Shown here: piece after piece, positions 1-5,876 of the stretch
Numbering within the stretch: the first letter of the stretch is position 1
Layout: each line of letters starts with the position of its first letter
Origin: Chloroflexota bacterium
Lineage (GTDB): Bacteria; Chloroflexota; Limnocylindria; Limnocylindrales; CSP1-4
Length of the DNA stretch: 14,404 bases
Assembly: GCA_021785115.1 (NCBI GenBank)
Contig: JAJYGO010000169.1
Span: 1 to 14,404, forward strand
Reading direction: 5' to 3'
The notes under the pieces: generated by a model
Databases searched by the model: none
Told to the model about the DNA's origin: nothing
The model's input: only the letters and a program-made list of their open reading frames with translations
Program-made: the position numbers and the translations under genes

Positions 1-576
1 GCCCGGCGGGACCAGCACCGGCGGCCCGCCCGGCTCCGCATACGCGGCGGCAACCCCGGCAGTGAACCCCGTCCCGGCGATCCCCGCGTGGGGCGGGCCG
101 GGCAGTACCGGCGCCAGCGCCTCGACCATGCGCGCCACCAGCCGCTCCTCGACGCCCCACAGGCGCACCAGCCCGTCGGCGTGGACGATCAGCCGGCCGA
201 ACGCCGGGTCCGCGACGTCGCTCGGCCCGGCGATCCCCGGGCTGAACGCGGCCAGCCGCTCGCAGGCGGCCTCGACCGCGGCCCGGTCCTCGTCAGGCGC
301 CGGGTCCAGGAAGACCGCCTCGGGCGCCATGCGGTGCGCCGACCCCAGCGGGATCCCCCGCCGGACGCCGAGCGCCCGGGCGAGCGGATCTGCGTCGAGA
401 ACCGTCCCGCCCGTCCAGGGCTGCCCGCCGAGGACGATCGGGCCGGTTGGCCACGAGCCGGAGGTGGCGCCGACCGCCTTGCGGCGAGCCGGGGTCTCCG
501 CTCGCTCGCGCGCCTCGTGGCGAGCCCTGGCGAGGCGGAGTGGGAGGTGCGGCCAGAACAGGTAGAGCAGGCGCAT
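1..576 (-). CDS. imuB: ImuB-like Y-family DNA polymerase homologue, N-terminal 192 aa (cut by left edge)
   Basis: I translated this partial frame by hand: it opens MRLLYLFWPHLPLRLAR at 576 and stays open to base 1. The following segments fit a Y-family polymerase fold: LDADPLARALGVRRGIPLG and SAHRMAPEAVFLDP, then ERLAAFSPGI and the palm-like GLVRLWGVEERLVARMVEAL. The acidic metal-binding positions of active Y-family enzymes are not seen: the N-terminal segment that usually carries an Asp is LYLFWPHLP, and no DE pair is visible in the palm segment. This is known for ImuB, a non-catalytic hub that links the beta clamp, ImuA and DnaE2 in induced mutagenesis. The gene lies directly downstream of the RecA-like imuA on the same strand, in the standard order. 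No clear Shine-Dalgarno precedes the ATG, and the imuA frame reads through this start, so translational coupling is likely. The C-terminal part and any dnaE2 are outside the window. Confidence 0.85.
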   Translation of the reverse strand, partial: MRLLYLFWPHLPLRLARARHEARERAETPARRKAVGATSGSWPTGPIVLGGQPWTGGTVLDADPLARALGVRRGIPLGSAHRMAPEAVFLDPAPDEDRAAVEAACERLAAFSPGIAGPSDVADPAFGRLIVHADGLVRLWGVEERLVARMVEALAPVLPGPPHAGIAGTGFTAGVAAAYAEPGGPPVLVPPG

Positions 577-1705
577 GGGTATCGATCGATGGGTGGGGGC
601 CTTTCCGATCGGCGGGAGCGACGGGGCCGGGCGGAGCCGACGGCTGGTGCGCCGGCGGCTGGGCGAGCCGGGCGAGGACCGGCGAACGACCCTCGGGCCT
701 CGGGGATCCCGAGGGCGCCGGGGAGCCCGGTGGCGAGGCAGGCGCCTCGAGCCCTGCGAGCATTTCGGGGCGGGCGAGGCACCCGTCCCGCGGCCCGCCC
801 TCTGCGTACAGGATGGCCAGCTCGGCGTCCCGACCGGGCGGGCCGTACCGGTTGCGCACCACAGTGGCCCGGCACCGCTGCCCGACCACGTCCCGGCCCA
901 GCCGGATCCAGCCCGAGCGGCGCAGTTCGAGCCGCAGCCCGCTCGCCTGGTCCACGGCAGCCGCCAGTCCGCGTCCCAGCCCGTCGGGCGCCAGCACCAC
1001 GAGCAGCGTCCCCGCCCGCCGGGCCAGGCCCGCCAGCCGCCCCAGCCGGTCCCCCACCCGCGCTCCGGCCACCGCCGGGCCCCGACCCTCGGGCAGGTCC
1101 AGCACCAGCAGGTCCACCGTCCGGGCGGCGAGCAGCGAGCCCGCCAGCGCCAGCGCCTCCTCGAGGTCCTGCGGCACAAGGACCACCAGCCACTCCGGGC
1201 GGGCGCCGCGCGCCACCGCCTCCACGGGATCGAACGCGCGGGCCAGGTCAAGCCAGGCCACGATGGACCCGGCGGCCTGTGCCTCCGCGGCCACTCGGAG
1301 CGCGAGCGTCGTCCGTCCCGAGCTGGCGCCCCCGCGGAGCACCACAGTGGCCGAGCGCGGCAGCCCGCCCGTCCCGAGCACGGCGTCCAGCGCGGCGAAG
1401 CCCGTGGAGACCACCCGGCCGTCCTCGTGCGCGGGGACGCCCGGTCGTGCGGGCGCGAACGGGTTGGCGGGCGCGACGGCGGGTGACGCAGGCGCGAAGG
1501 CGTCGACCGGGGCTCCTGACGCTTCGGCTTGCCGGCGGTCGGCCTCGGCTGCCCTGGCCTCGGCCTCGCCATCGAGCGGGAACGGCGCCAGCGCGAGCGC
1601 GCCGTCGACCACCGGCGTGGTGTCTCCCCAGCGTCGTGGAGCGGCCGCGCCCCATCGTGCCTGGAGGCTGGCGAGGGCCTGGGAGACGTCGGATGCTCGG
1701 GTCAT
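293..1705 (-). CDS. imuA: ImuA-like RecA-fold SOS mutagenesis protein
   Basis: RecA-like ATPase-fold protein expected to work with ImuB and DnaE2 in damage-induced translesion synthesis. With the start at 1705 (MTRASDVSQALASL), residues about 85-330 form the RecA-like core: STGFAALDAVLGTGGLPR, a P-loop-like GGASSGRTT, and a Walker B-like strand LLVLD. The P-loop lysine is replaced by arginine, so ATP hydrolysis may be weak or absent. An ATG also exists at 1720, but it lies inside the -10 element and operator, so 1705 is preferred. That leaves a leader of only a few bases. Beyond about residue 335 the protein becomes Pro/Ser/Ala-rich, and the frame runs on to a stop at 293, overlapping imuB by 284 bases. 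The true C-terminus may therefore be an out-of-frame extension, or a frameshift may hide an earlier end. ImuA is more likely than RecA because the protein is divergent, next to imuB and under a LexA-type box. Confidence 0.8.
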   Translation of the reverse strand: MTRASDVSQALASLQARWGAAAPRRWGDTTPVVDGALALAPFPLDGEAEARAAEADRRQAEASGAPVDAFAPASPAVAPANPFAPARPGVPAHEDGRVVSTGFAALDAVLGTGGLPRSATVVLRGGASSGRTTLALRVAAEAQAAGSIVAWLDLARAFDPVEAVARGARPEWLVVLVPQDLEEALALAGSLLAARTVDLLVLDLPEGRGPAVAGARVGDRLGRLAGLARRAGTLLVVLAPDGLGRGLAAAVDQASGLRLELRRSGWIRLGRDVVGQRCRATVVRNRYGPPGRDAELAILYAEGGPRDGCLARPEMLAGLEAPASPPGSPAPSGSPRPEGRSPVLARLAQPPAHQPSAPPGPVAPADRKGPHPSIDTHAPALPVLAAPPTPPRQGSPRGARASGDPGSPQGGRRHLRLVANRPDRPRRAALDGRDGSRRRSARPGARRPAGDPAGVGAPHGARGGLPGPGA

Positions 1706-1715
1706 CGGACGTCTA

Positions 1716-1743
1716 ATCATAGAACGCCTGTTCTATTCGTCAA
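1716..1743 (-). promoter_or_regulatory. Sigma-70-type promoter of imuA-imuB
   Basis: Read on the minus strand, TTGACG (1743-1738) and TATGAT (1721-1716) are separated by 16 bp. This is the best consensus promoter in the window. Transcription should start about 7 bases past the -10, near 1709, leaving only about 3-5 bases before the ATG at 1705, so the mRNA would be nearly leaderless. The LexA-type box fills the spacer. Confidence 0.75.
1719..1736. promoter_or_regulatory. LexA-type SOS box
   Basis: The 18-bp sequence ATAGAACGCCTGTTCTAT is a perfect inverted repeat with 7-bp arms and a 4-base centre. It matches the GAAC-N4-GTTC pattern of LexA operators in Gram-positive bacteria and some Chloroflexota. 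It lies almost wholly within the -35/-10 spacer of the imuA promoter, where a bound repressor would block RNA polymerase. That LexA is the repressor is inferred from the motif and the downstream genes. Confidence 0.88.
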
Positions 1744-1744
1744 G

Positions 1745-1926
1745 AGCCCGCGGGCTTGTGCAGGCGGCCGATTCCTGGTCGTTCGCCGGGATGCCGAACC
1801 GCTCACTAGCGGCATTCGCGGGCGAGCCGGCTGTGCCACCCCACCTCGTGAGTGCCTGCGAAGTGCGACCGTCCGAGCACCCATGCCGGGGCATGGCCGA
1901 CGGGCCGCCGATCCGCGCCAGCAGCC
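1745..1926. other. Gap between the EamA gene and the imuA promoter, with two hairpins
   Basis: No convincing gene is seen. AGCCCGCGGGCT at 1745-1756 is a perfect 12-bp palindrome just upstream of the imuA -35 element. CCATGC-CGGG-GCATGG at 1881-1896 is a perfect 6-bp stem with a four-base loop, 30 bases past the EamA stop on the minus strand. It has no U-tract, so it is at best a weak terminator of the transporter transcript. Confidence 0.35.
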
Positions 1927-2826
1927 CTATCCCGCCAACGCCAGCACGCCCAGACCGGCCGTCAGCGCGCCCAGCCCCACCCACTGGACGGGCCGGAGGC
2001 GCTCGCCCAGACGCAGGATCGCGAACAGCACGACGAGCACCGGGCCGAACGAGCTCACCAAGGTGACGATCCAGACCGGCGCCTCGGCGAGGCCGATGGC
2101 GAACGAGGTGAACGCCGCCGTGTCGCACACCCCCGCGAGCGCCAGGAGCGCGACGATCTGGCGGGTGGCCGGGCGGTTCGGCTCGAGCACGGCGCTGAAG
2201 CGCTCGGAACCCGTGGCCCGCGCGATCGCCAGCAGGGTGACGCCGGCCGCCAGGTTGCCGAAGCGCGAGCCGAGCAGGATCGGCAGCCAGCCGTGGTCCC
2301 GGATCGGCCCCGCGAGGAGCACGCCCAGCAGTCCGAACAGCACCACGGTCAGCAGCGCCATCGCCACGCCGGGGCCCACCATCCGCGCGCTGCGGAGCGT
2401 CCCCTCCTGGAGCACCACGGCCGTCAGCATGACGCCGAGCACGGCGAGCGCGGTGCCGACCACCTGGAGCCCGCTCAGCGACTCGCCGCGGACGACCACC
2501 GCCAGCAGGACCGACAGCCCCCCGTACGAGACGGTGACGGGGCTGACGACGCTGATCGGGCCCAGCCGCAGCGCGGTCATGTACGTGATGTACCCCGACG
2601 CGGCGAAGACCCCCAGCGGGAAGCCCAGCAGCACGCCCGGGACCCAGTCCGGGCCCAGCAGGTCGGGCCGGAGCAGCGTGAAGACGACGAACGAGGCGAC
2701 ACCCACGCTCAGCGTGCCGATCTGGACGCGCAGGCTGCCGACCTGACGCACCGCGAGCGCACCCGCGATGTCCACGACGCCCCATGCGACGGCGGCGAAC
2801 AGACCGTAGGACAGGCCGATGAGCAT
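1927..2826 (-). CDS. EamA/DMT-superfamily transporter
   Basis: A 299-aa integral membrane protein with about ten hydrophobic helices arranged as two five-helix repeats, the usual size and plan of EamA (drug/metabolite transporter) permeases. Family-like segments include the N-terminal GLFAAVAWGVVDIAGALAVR, the mid-protein LSGLQVVGTALAVLGVMLTA, and the repeat-two end ILRLGERLRPVQWVGLGAL. These last two are the typical RL.E.....QWVG.GLI..G signature that ends each repeat. Such proteins export metabolites, amino acids or drugs across the cytoplasmic membrane; the substrate cannot be read from sequence. The ATG at 2826 is chosen because a TAGACT -10 element ends 6 bases upstream and there is no ribosome-binding site, which suggests a leaderless message. 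The gene is divergent from the tRNA-Ala gene. A longer frame on the opposite side is an antisense shadow. Confidence 0.88.
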   Translation of the reverse strand: MLIGLSYGLFAAVAWGVVDIAGALAVRQVGSLRVQIGTLSVGVASFVVFTLLRPDLLGPDWVPGVLLGFPLGVFAASGYITYMTALRLGPISVVSPVTVSYGGLSVLLAVVVRGESLSGLQVVGTALAVLGVMLTAVVLQEGTLRSARMVGPGVAMALLTVVLFGLLGVLLAGPIRDHGWLPILLGSRFGNLAAGVTLLAIARATGSERFSAVLEPNRPATRQIVALLALAGVCDTAAFTSFAIGLAEAPVWIVTLVSSFGPVLVVLFAILRLGERLRPVQWVGLGALTAGLGVLALAG

Positions 2827-2832
2827 CGGCGG

Positions 2833-2838
2833 AGTCTA
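2833..2838 (-). promoter_or_regulatory. -10 element of a leaderless promoter for the EamA gene
   Basis: On the minus strand GGTAGACT is followed by CCGCCG and then the ATG. With a 6-base gap from hexamer to start codon, transcription would begin at or next to the A of the ATG. No good -35 is visible. The same GGTANACT sequence occurs on the plus strand in front of the tRNA gene. Confidence 0.5.
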
Positions 2839-2875
2839 CCGGGGGGCCTGCGGCGGACGGCCCGCTGTCGCGTGG

Positions 2876-2881
2876 TACACT
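2876..2881 (+). promoter_or_regulatory. -10 element upstream of tRNA-Ala
   Basis: TACACT preceded by GTGG resembles an extended -10 hexamer. Transcription would start near 2888, leaving a leader of about 36 bases to be removed by RNase P. No clear -35 is visible. Confidence 0.45.
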
Positions 2882-2923
2882 TCCCGGCCGGTCGCCCCGA
2901 CGCGCTCGGCGGCGTCGGCCCGT

Positions 2924-2999
2924 GGGGATGTAGCTCAGCTGGGAGAGCACCGCGTTCGCATCGCGGGGGTCAGGGGTTCGAGTCCCCTCATCTCCACCA
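2924..2999 (+). tRNA. tRNA-Ala (anticodon CGC)
   Basis: All four arms fold. The acceptor stem GGGGATG pairs with CATCTCC and carries the G3:U70 wobble pair that defines alanine tRNAs. The D arm is GCTC...GAGC. The anticodon stem CCGCG/CGCGG (2950-2954 and 2962-2966) encloses the loop TTCGCAT with anticodon CGC at 2957-2959, reading the GCG codon. The T arm is AGGGG-TTCGAGT-CCCCT. The discriminator A (2996) and the CCA end (2997-2999) are encoded in the DNA. Length is 76 nt and there is no intron. The flanks show no integrase gene or att duplication. Confidence 0.97.
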
Positions 3000-3212
3000 C
3001 CCCACCTCTGTTCACCAGCGCGCCGCCCGTCGCACACGGGAGGGCCATCGGCGCGACCTGGCCGAAGGATCTGAACAGCGCCCCGCGAGAAGATTGCGCG
3101 GAGTGCCTCGGCGGCCGACTGGTTCGAAAGGTTCGAAGAACGCCCGGACACGAGCGGGTGACGGGTCAGGCGAGACGATCTCTGGAGCCCGCCGGCTTGA
3201 TGCGGATCGCGC
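3000..3212. other. Convergent intergenic region with a short tandem repeat
   Basis: This stretch separates the tRNA (plus) from a small gene converging on it (minus). No reading frame looks coding. A 9-bp tandem direct repeat, GGTTCGAAA then GGTTCGAAG, sits at 3121-3138 and places two TTCGAA palindromes 3 bases apart. A weak hairpin CCGCG/CGCGG lies near 3092-3112. No clear terminator is seen. Confidence 0.3.
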
Positions 3213-3416
3213 TCACTTGTTGAGGATCTTGTCCGCCTTGCGGTCGATCTTGCGCTCCTCGGACTGCGTGATGGTGCCCTTCTCCTCCTGCTGGGCCGCG
3301 CGCGCCTTGGCGTTGCGGGCGTGCGCCTTGTCGGGCATCGGGTACTTGCGCTCCTCGGGCAGGCCGAACGCCTTCTCCGGGAGCTTGTCGCGCTGCTTCT
3401 CGCTGAGCTTGGCCAT
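3213..3416 (-). CDS. Small charged protein, DUF6582-like
   Basis: A 67-aa soluble, strongly charged protein with no membrane segment or signal peptide. The central run ERKYPMPDKAHARNAKARAA followed by EERKIDRKADKIL resembles the conserved core of DUF6582 (LP...F.LP..RKYPI.D..HARNA.AR), a family seen in phage-related and free-standing chromosomal proteins of unknown function. The ATG at 3416 has an excellent ribosome-binding site, AAGGAGGTG, 4 to 6 bases upstream (3421-3429). A stable hairpin lies just ahead of that site. The gene converges on tRNA-Ala. There are no phage genes nearby, so a housekeeping or stress role in the host is possible, but no function can be assigned. Confidence 0.8.
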   Translation of the reverse strand: MAKLSEKQRDKLPEKAFGLPEERKYPMPDKAHARNAKARAAQQEEKGTITQSEERKIDRKADKILNK

Positions 3417-3438
3417 CGGGCACCTCCTTGCTGAAAGG

Positions 3439-3474
3439 GCGACGCCGCCCGCTGGGGATGGCGGACGGCGTCGC
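3439..3474 (-). promoter_or_regulatory. Leader hairpin before the DUF6582-like gene
   Basis: GCGACGCCG (3439-3447) pairs perfectly with CGGCGTCGC (3466-3474). After one mismatch, CCGC/GCGG extends the stem to an 8-base loop. On the minus strand the hairpin is followed by CCTTTCAGC and then the ribosome-binding site. It could shield or expose that site, stabilise the mRNA, or act as a weak attenuator. No mechanism is proven by the sequence. Confidence 0.45.
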
Positions 3475-3730
3475 GGAGGCGAGGGGGTACGCAGGTGACA
3501 GCCGGGGCCCGCGCTTCGAGACTGACCGATCGGGGTGTCGCCGCGGTTGTGCGGGATGTTGACTACCCGTCAAACGCTCGAGCTTCCCTCACTCCGGGGC
3601 GGATCTTCCGGCGGCGTTCGTATCCAGCACATGAGCGGGACTGGCCCGGCCGTTGCAGGCGCATGGCGAGAGCGGCCGAGCGGCGTCGTGGCCTGGAGGG
3701 GCCGGGGCCACGGGCGCGATCGGCGCCAGG
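3475..3730. other. Intergenic region upstream of the DUF6582-like gene
   Basis: No credible gene is found. An imperfect inverted repeat, TTGAC-TACCC-GTCAA, occurs near 3559-3573. Read on the minus strand it offers a TTGACG that could be a -35 element, but no matching -10 follows at the right distance. With the leader hairpin and ribosome-binding site, the whole gene-free stretch is 3417-3730. Confidence 0.3.
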
Positions 3731-4432
3731 CTAGTGCCGAGGGCCTCCCGTCGCGGGGCTCGTCCCGCGTGCAGCTTCGTGCGAGGGTCGAGCCTCCTCC
3801 GGTTCCACAGCCTCAATCGCCGGCGTCACCGGCTGGTCGCGGGCCTGGAGCCGCTCGAGGACCACCTCCAGCGACGCCGCCACGGGCACTGCGATGAACG
3901 CGCCCACCAGCCCATCGATCGCGCCGCCCGCCAGCAGGCTCGCGATCACGAGGAACGGAGAGATACCCACTGCGTTGCCCACGACCAGCGGCGCCAGCAC
4001 GTTGCCCTCGATCGCGTGGATCACGAGGTACGCCACGAACACGAACGGGAGGGCGTCGGACTTGAGCGTCGCCGCCACGAGCAGCGCAGGGGCGGCGCCG
4101 AGGGCGGGGCCCACCAGCGGGATGGCCTCGGCGAGGCCAGCGAGGAGCCCGAGCAGGACCGGTGACGGCAGGCCGAGCACGCCGCAGACCACGCCCACCA
4201 TCACCCCCATCGCGCCCATGAGGACGAGCTGGCCGCGGACCCAGCTGCCGAGCCGGGTCTCCACGCCGTTCCAGGCCTCGCGCACGCCGGCCCGTCGACC
4301 CGCCGGCAGGTAGCTGAGCGCGAACCGCTGGAGGCGCGCGCGCTCAGTCATCCAGAAGAACACCAGGGCGAGCACAGTGGCGAACGAGACGAACGCGTCG
4401 GCCACCGACAGGCCAGCCGCCAGGATCTCCAG
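3731..4432 (-). pseudogene. AI-2E family transporter, N-terminally truncated
   Basis: The C-terminal two thirds of an AI-2E family permease (TerC/YhhQ-unrelated; PF01594 type). Family members are usually about 340-380 aa with eight helices; here about 233 residues remain. Homology starts abruptly at LEILAAGLSVADAF near 4432 and covers the helix ending in FFWMTERARLQRF. It then runs through the conserved GSWVRGQLVLMGAM, LLAGLAEAIPLVGPALGAAP and the EGNVLAPLVVGNAVGISPFL segment. A disordered tail ends at the TAG at 3731. The only in-frame start codon is a GTG at 4405, inside the homologous region and without a ribosome-binding site. Upstream DNA in other frames does not supply the missing N-terminal helices. 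The gene is probably broken. The substrate of intact members ranges from autoinducer-2 to Na+/Li+ exchange, so none is assigned. Confidence 0.75.
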
Positions 4433-4534
4433 TCGCCGGCACCCCGTGGTTGCTCGACAGCGCGTTCTGGGCCGCGTCGACGAGGCCGACGATCGCCGTG
4501 CCCAGGGCGAGCGGCGTCCTGACGGCCCTCCTCG
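4433..4534. other. Unassigned junction between two gene remnants
   Basis: Between the AI-2E remnant and the MIP remnant, the minus strand is open in a third frame and gives PLALGTAIVGLVDAAQNAL. This segment is mildly hydrophobic, and I cannot place it in a family. Three different frames are therefore needed to read from the MIP start to the AI-2E end, as expected of a deletion scar with indels or of a chimeric assembly. Confidence 0.4.
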
Positions 4535-4702
4535 TCACCGTGATCCTGGGCACGGCTGACCCACCGCGAGCGCGGCGTTCGGGCCGATGACCCGGGCCAT
4601 CGCGTCGCCGCCGGCCGCCACGAACACCAGGGCGAAGGTTCCGCACACCTCCGCCGCCAGGCGGCGGCCCAGGATTGGGCCGGGCGGGCGGGCGTCGGTC
4701 AC
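4535..4702 (-). pseudogene. Aquaporin/MIP-type channel, N-terminal fragment
   Basis: A 55-codon frame starting at GTG 4702. It carries a typical aquaporin/MIP N-terminus, LGRRLAAEVCGTFALVFVAA (compare L.AE.iGTf.LVF.g.G), followed by GGDAMARVIGPNAALAVG. It then diverges and stops at 4535. A full MIP channel has about 230-250 aa, six helices and two NPA motifs; no NPA motif occurs nearby in any frame. Only the first helix remains. The GTG overlaps the TGA of the upstream cysteine-rich gene by four bases (GTGA), so the original channel was probably translated by coupling to that gene. The reading of the fragment as MIP is strong, but the gene cannot make a pore. Confidence 0.7.
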
Positions 4703-5016
4703 GCGGCCGGGCCACACTGCCCGTTGGGGCCTGGAAGCCCAGACGCGCTCTGCTCGCTCAGTCGCCCCAGGCACCAGGCGCAACCAGGCCGCGGCCGATG
4801 ATGGCCTGTGCGGCAGGTGGCCACCATCACCGGTTCGATCACCATCGGGCCGCAGGTGACCAGAGCCGCGAATGAGCCCCATGCCAGGGCGCAGGGCCAG
4901 CACACGGCCGCTCCGTCGCCGGTGACCACGTGCTGGGTGGAGCGGCAGCGGACGCAGGATGGCTGGATCGTGGGTCGGCGACTTGGCTCGTCATCGTGAC
5001 GCTGCACACCGAACAT
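4699..5016 (-). CDS. Small cysteine-rich (zinc-ribbon-like) protein
   Basis: A 105-aa frame from ATG 5016 (MFGVQRHDDEPSRR). It contains CVRC at residues 21-24 and CWPC at 39-42, spaced like the two knuckles of a zinc ribbon. A CGPM segment and a CAWC (79-82) follow. Between them is the mildly hydrophobic stretch ALAWGSFAALV. GC-rich third positions support coding. A GGAAG ribosome-binding-like site lies about 9 bases upstream. The stop TGA overlaps the GTG start of the MIP fragment, so the two formed an operon. I do not recognise the family. Metal binding by the CxxC pairs is inferred. A role linked to the channel, such as a regulator or partner, is only suggested by context. Confidence 0.5.
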   Translation of the reverse strand: MFGVQRHDDEPSRRPTIQPSCVRCRSTQHVVTGDGAAVCWPCALAWGSFAALVTCGPMVIEPVMVATCRTGHHRPRPGCAWCLGRLSEQSASGLPGPNGQCGPAA

Positions 5017-5286
5017 GCTCAGATCTTCCGAGGGCCGCATCGCGCTCGATGTCCCGGCTCGGGTCGTCGCTTCGCATTGGCATTGCAAGCGCTGGCGGGT
5101 CGCGCCGGCGGCCGGCCGTGTCGGCGAGGGCCGGCCGCGGTGACCCACGTCCTGCGACTGCCGCACGCCTGCAACACGCGTCGGGCGGCCCGCGCGCGTC
5201 CCACTCGTGCCCCCGGCATGGAGGAGAAGGCCGCAGCCAGGCGAGGCAGGCGCAGACACGCGTCCCCGCCGGGCCGGGCCTCGCGG
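5017..5286. other. Intergenic region between two minus-strand genes
   Basis: I see no supported gene, RNA or repeat here. Open frames on both strands have compositions typical of GC-rich antisense noise. Confidence 0.4.
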
Positions 5287-5472
5287 CTACCGTCCCTTCG
5301 AGCGCTTGGACCCCTTGGCGGCCTTGGTTTCGCCCGCCTCCGCCCGATCCTTGTTGACCGTCCGGGCCGCGATCTCCTCCGCCCGATCCTCGGAGCGCCC
5401 CTGCTCGCGCTCGCTCTCCTTGATGTGCTCGTACTGCCGCTCTCGCTTGGGCGACCAGGCCTTGGGTGGCAT
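5287..5472 (-). CDS. Small basic protein of the 'plasmid stabilization'-annotated family
   Basis: A 61-aa, highly charged protein opening MPPKAWSPKRERQYEHIKES. It carries the conserved EDRAEEIAARTVNKDRAEAGE core seen in widespread small proteins that databases often call plasmid stabilization proteins. Longer members add a Rho-termination-factor N-terminal-like domain, which is absent here; the tail is Lys/Gly/Ser-rich (AAKGSKRSKGR). The ATG at 5472 has a clean GGAGG 7 bases upstream (5480-5484). It is divergent from the topoisomerase fragment. The composition suggests a nucleic-acid-associated protein, but its function is unknown and the plasmid link in the name is not evidence of a plasmid. 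A long frame covering this gene and the antisense of the glycosyltransferase is an artefact. Confidence 0.85.
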   Translation of the reverse strand: MPPKAWSPKRERQYEHIKESEREQGRSEDRAEEIAARTVNKDRAEAGETKAAKGSKRSKGR

Positions 5473-5579
5473 GCGCGATCCTCCGTGCGTCGGGCCATGC
5501 TCGCGCGGCCCGGCATCCGCCGGCGCTGCCGCGCAAGCGGCGGGCGTCGCGATTTCGTTTCGGCCGCCGCACGACCGTG

Positions 5580-5876
5580 GTGAGCGCAGCCGATCCCCTC
5601 CCCGACCGGCGCCGGGGGCTGGTCTGGTGGTCGGATGCGGAGCCGGCGATCCGGCGGGTCCGGTCGGGCCGTGGGTTCCGGTACCTGGGCCCCGACGGGC
5701 AACCCGTGGACGCGGGGGCCGTCGAGCGGATCCGACGCCTGGGGATCCCGCCGGCCTGGACCGACGTGCGGATCTGCCCGCTGCCCGACGGCCACCTCCG
5801 GGCGACCGGCCGAGACGCGAGGGGCCGCAAGCAGTACCGCTACCACCCGGCATGGCGGTCGGCGCGCGATGAGACC
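5580..5876 (+). pseudogene. DNA topoisomerase IB, N-terminal domain only
   Basis: From GTG 5580, about 99 residues match the N-terminal DNA-binding domain of bacterial poxvirus-like topoisomerase IB. Key segments are RRVRSGRGFRYLGPDGQPV, IRRLGIPPAWTDVRICP and the hallmark HLRATGRDARGRKQYRYHP, then WRSARDET. Full proteins are about 320-380 aa and carry the catalytic Arg/Lys/His/Tyr residues in the C-terminal domain. Here homology stops at about 5876, and only 136 bases separate it from the next gene, so the catalytic domain is gone. The frame continues with non-homologous sequence to a stop at 6192-6194, inside the next gene. There is no clear ribosome-binding site. It is most likely a truncated remnant; a stand-alone DNA-binding product cannot be excluded. 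Confidence 0.8.

Noticed and set aside
88..1716. Long plus-strand frame of 542 codons opposite imuA-imuB
   Set aside because: Composition is Pro/Arg/Ala-rich with no family pattern; it is antisense to recognisable ImuA and ImuB sequence.
1733..3151. Minus-strand frame of 472 codons overlapping the EamA gene and the tRNA
   Set aside because: It crosses the tRNA gene and lies in a different frame from the clear transporter; the product is Arg/Gly/Ala noise.
2924..3212. tRNA-associated integration site
   Set aside because: No integrase, and no duplicated tRNA 3' end was seen downstream within the window.
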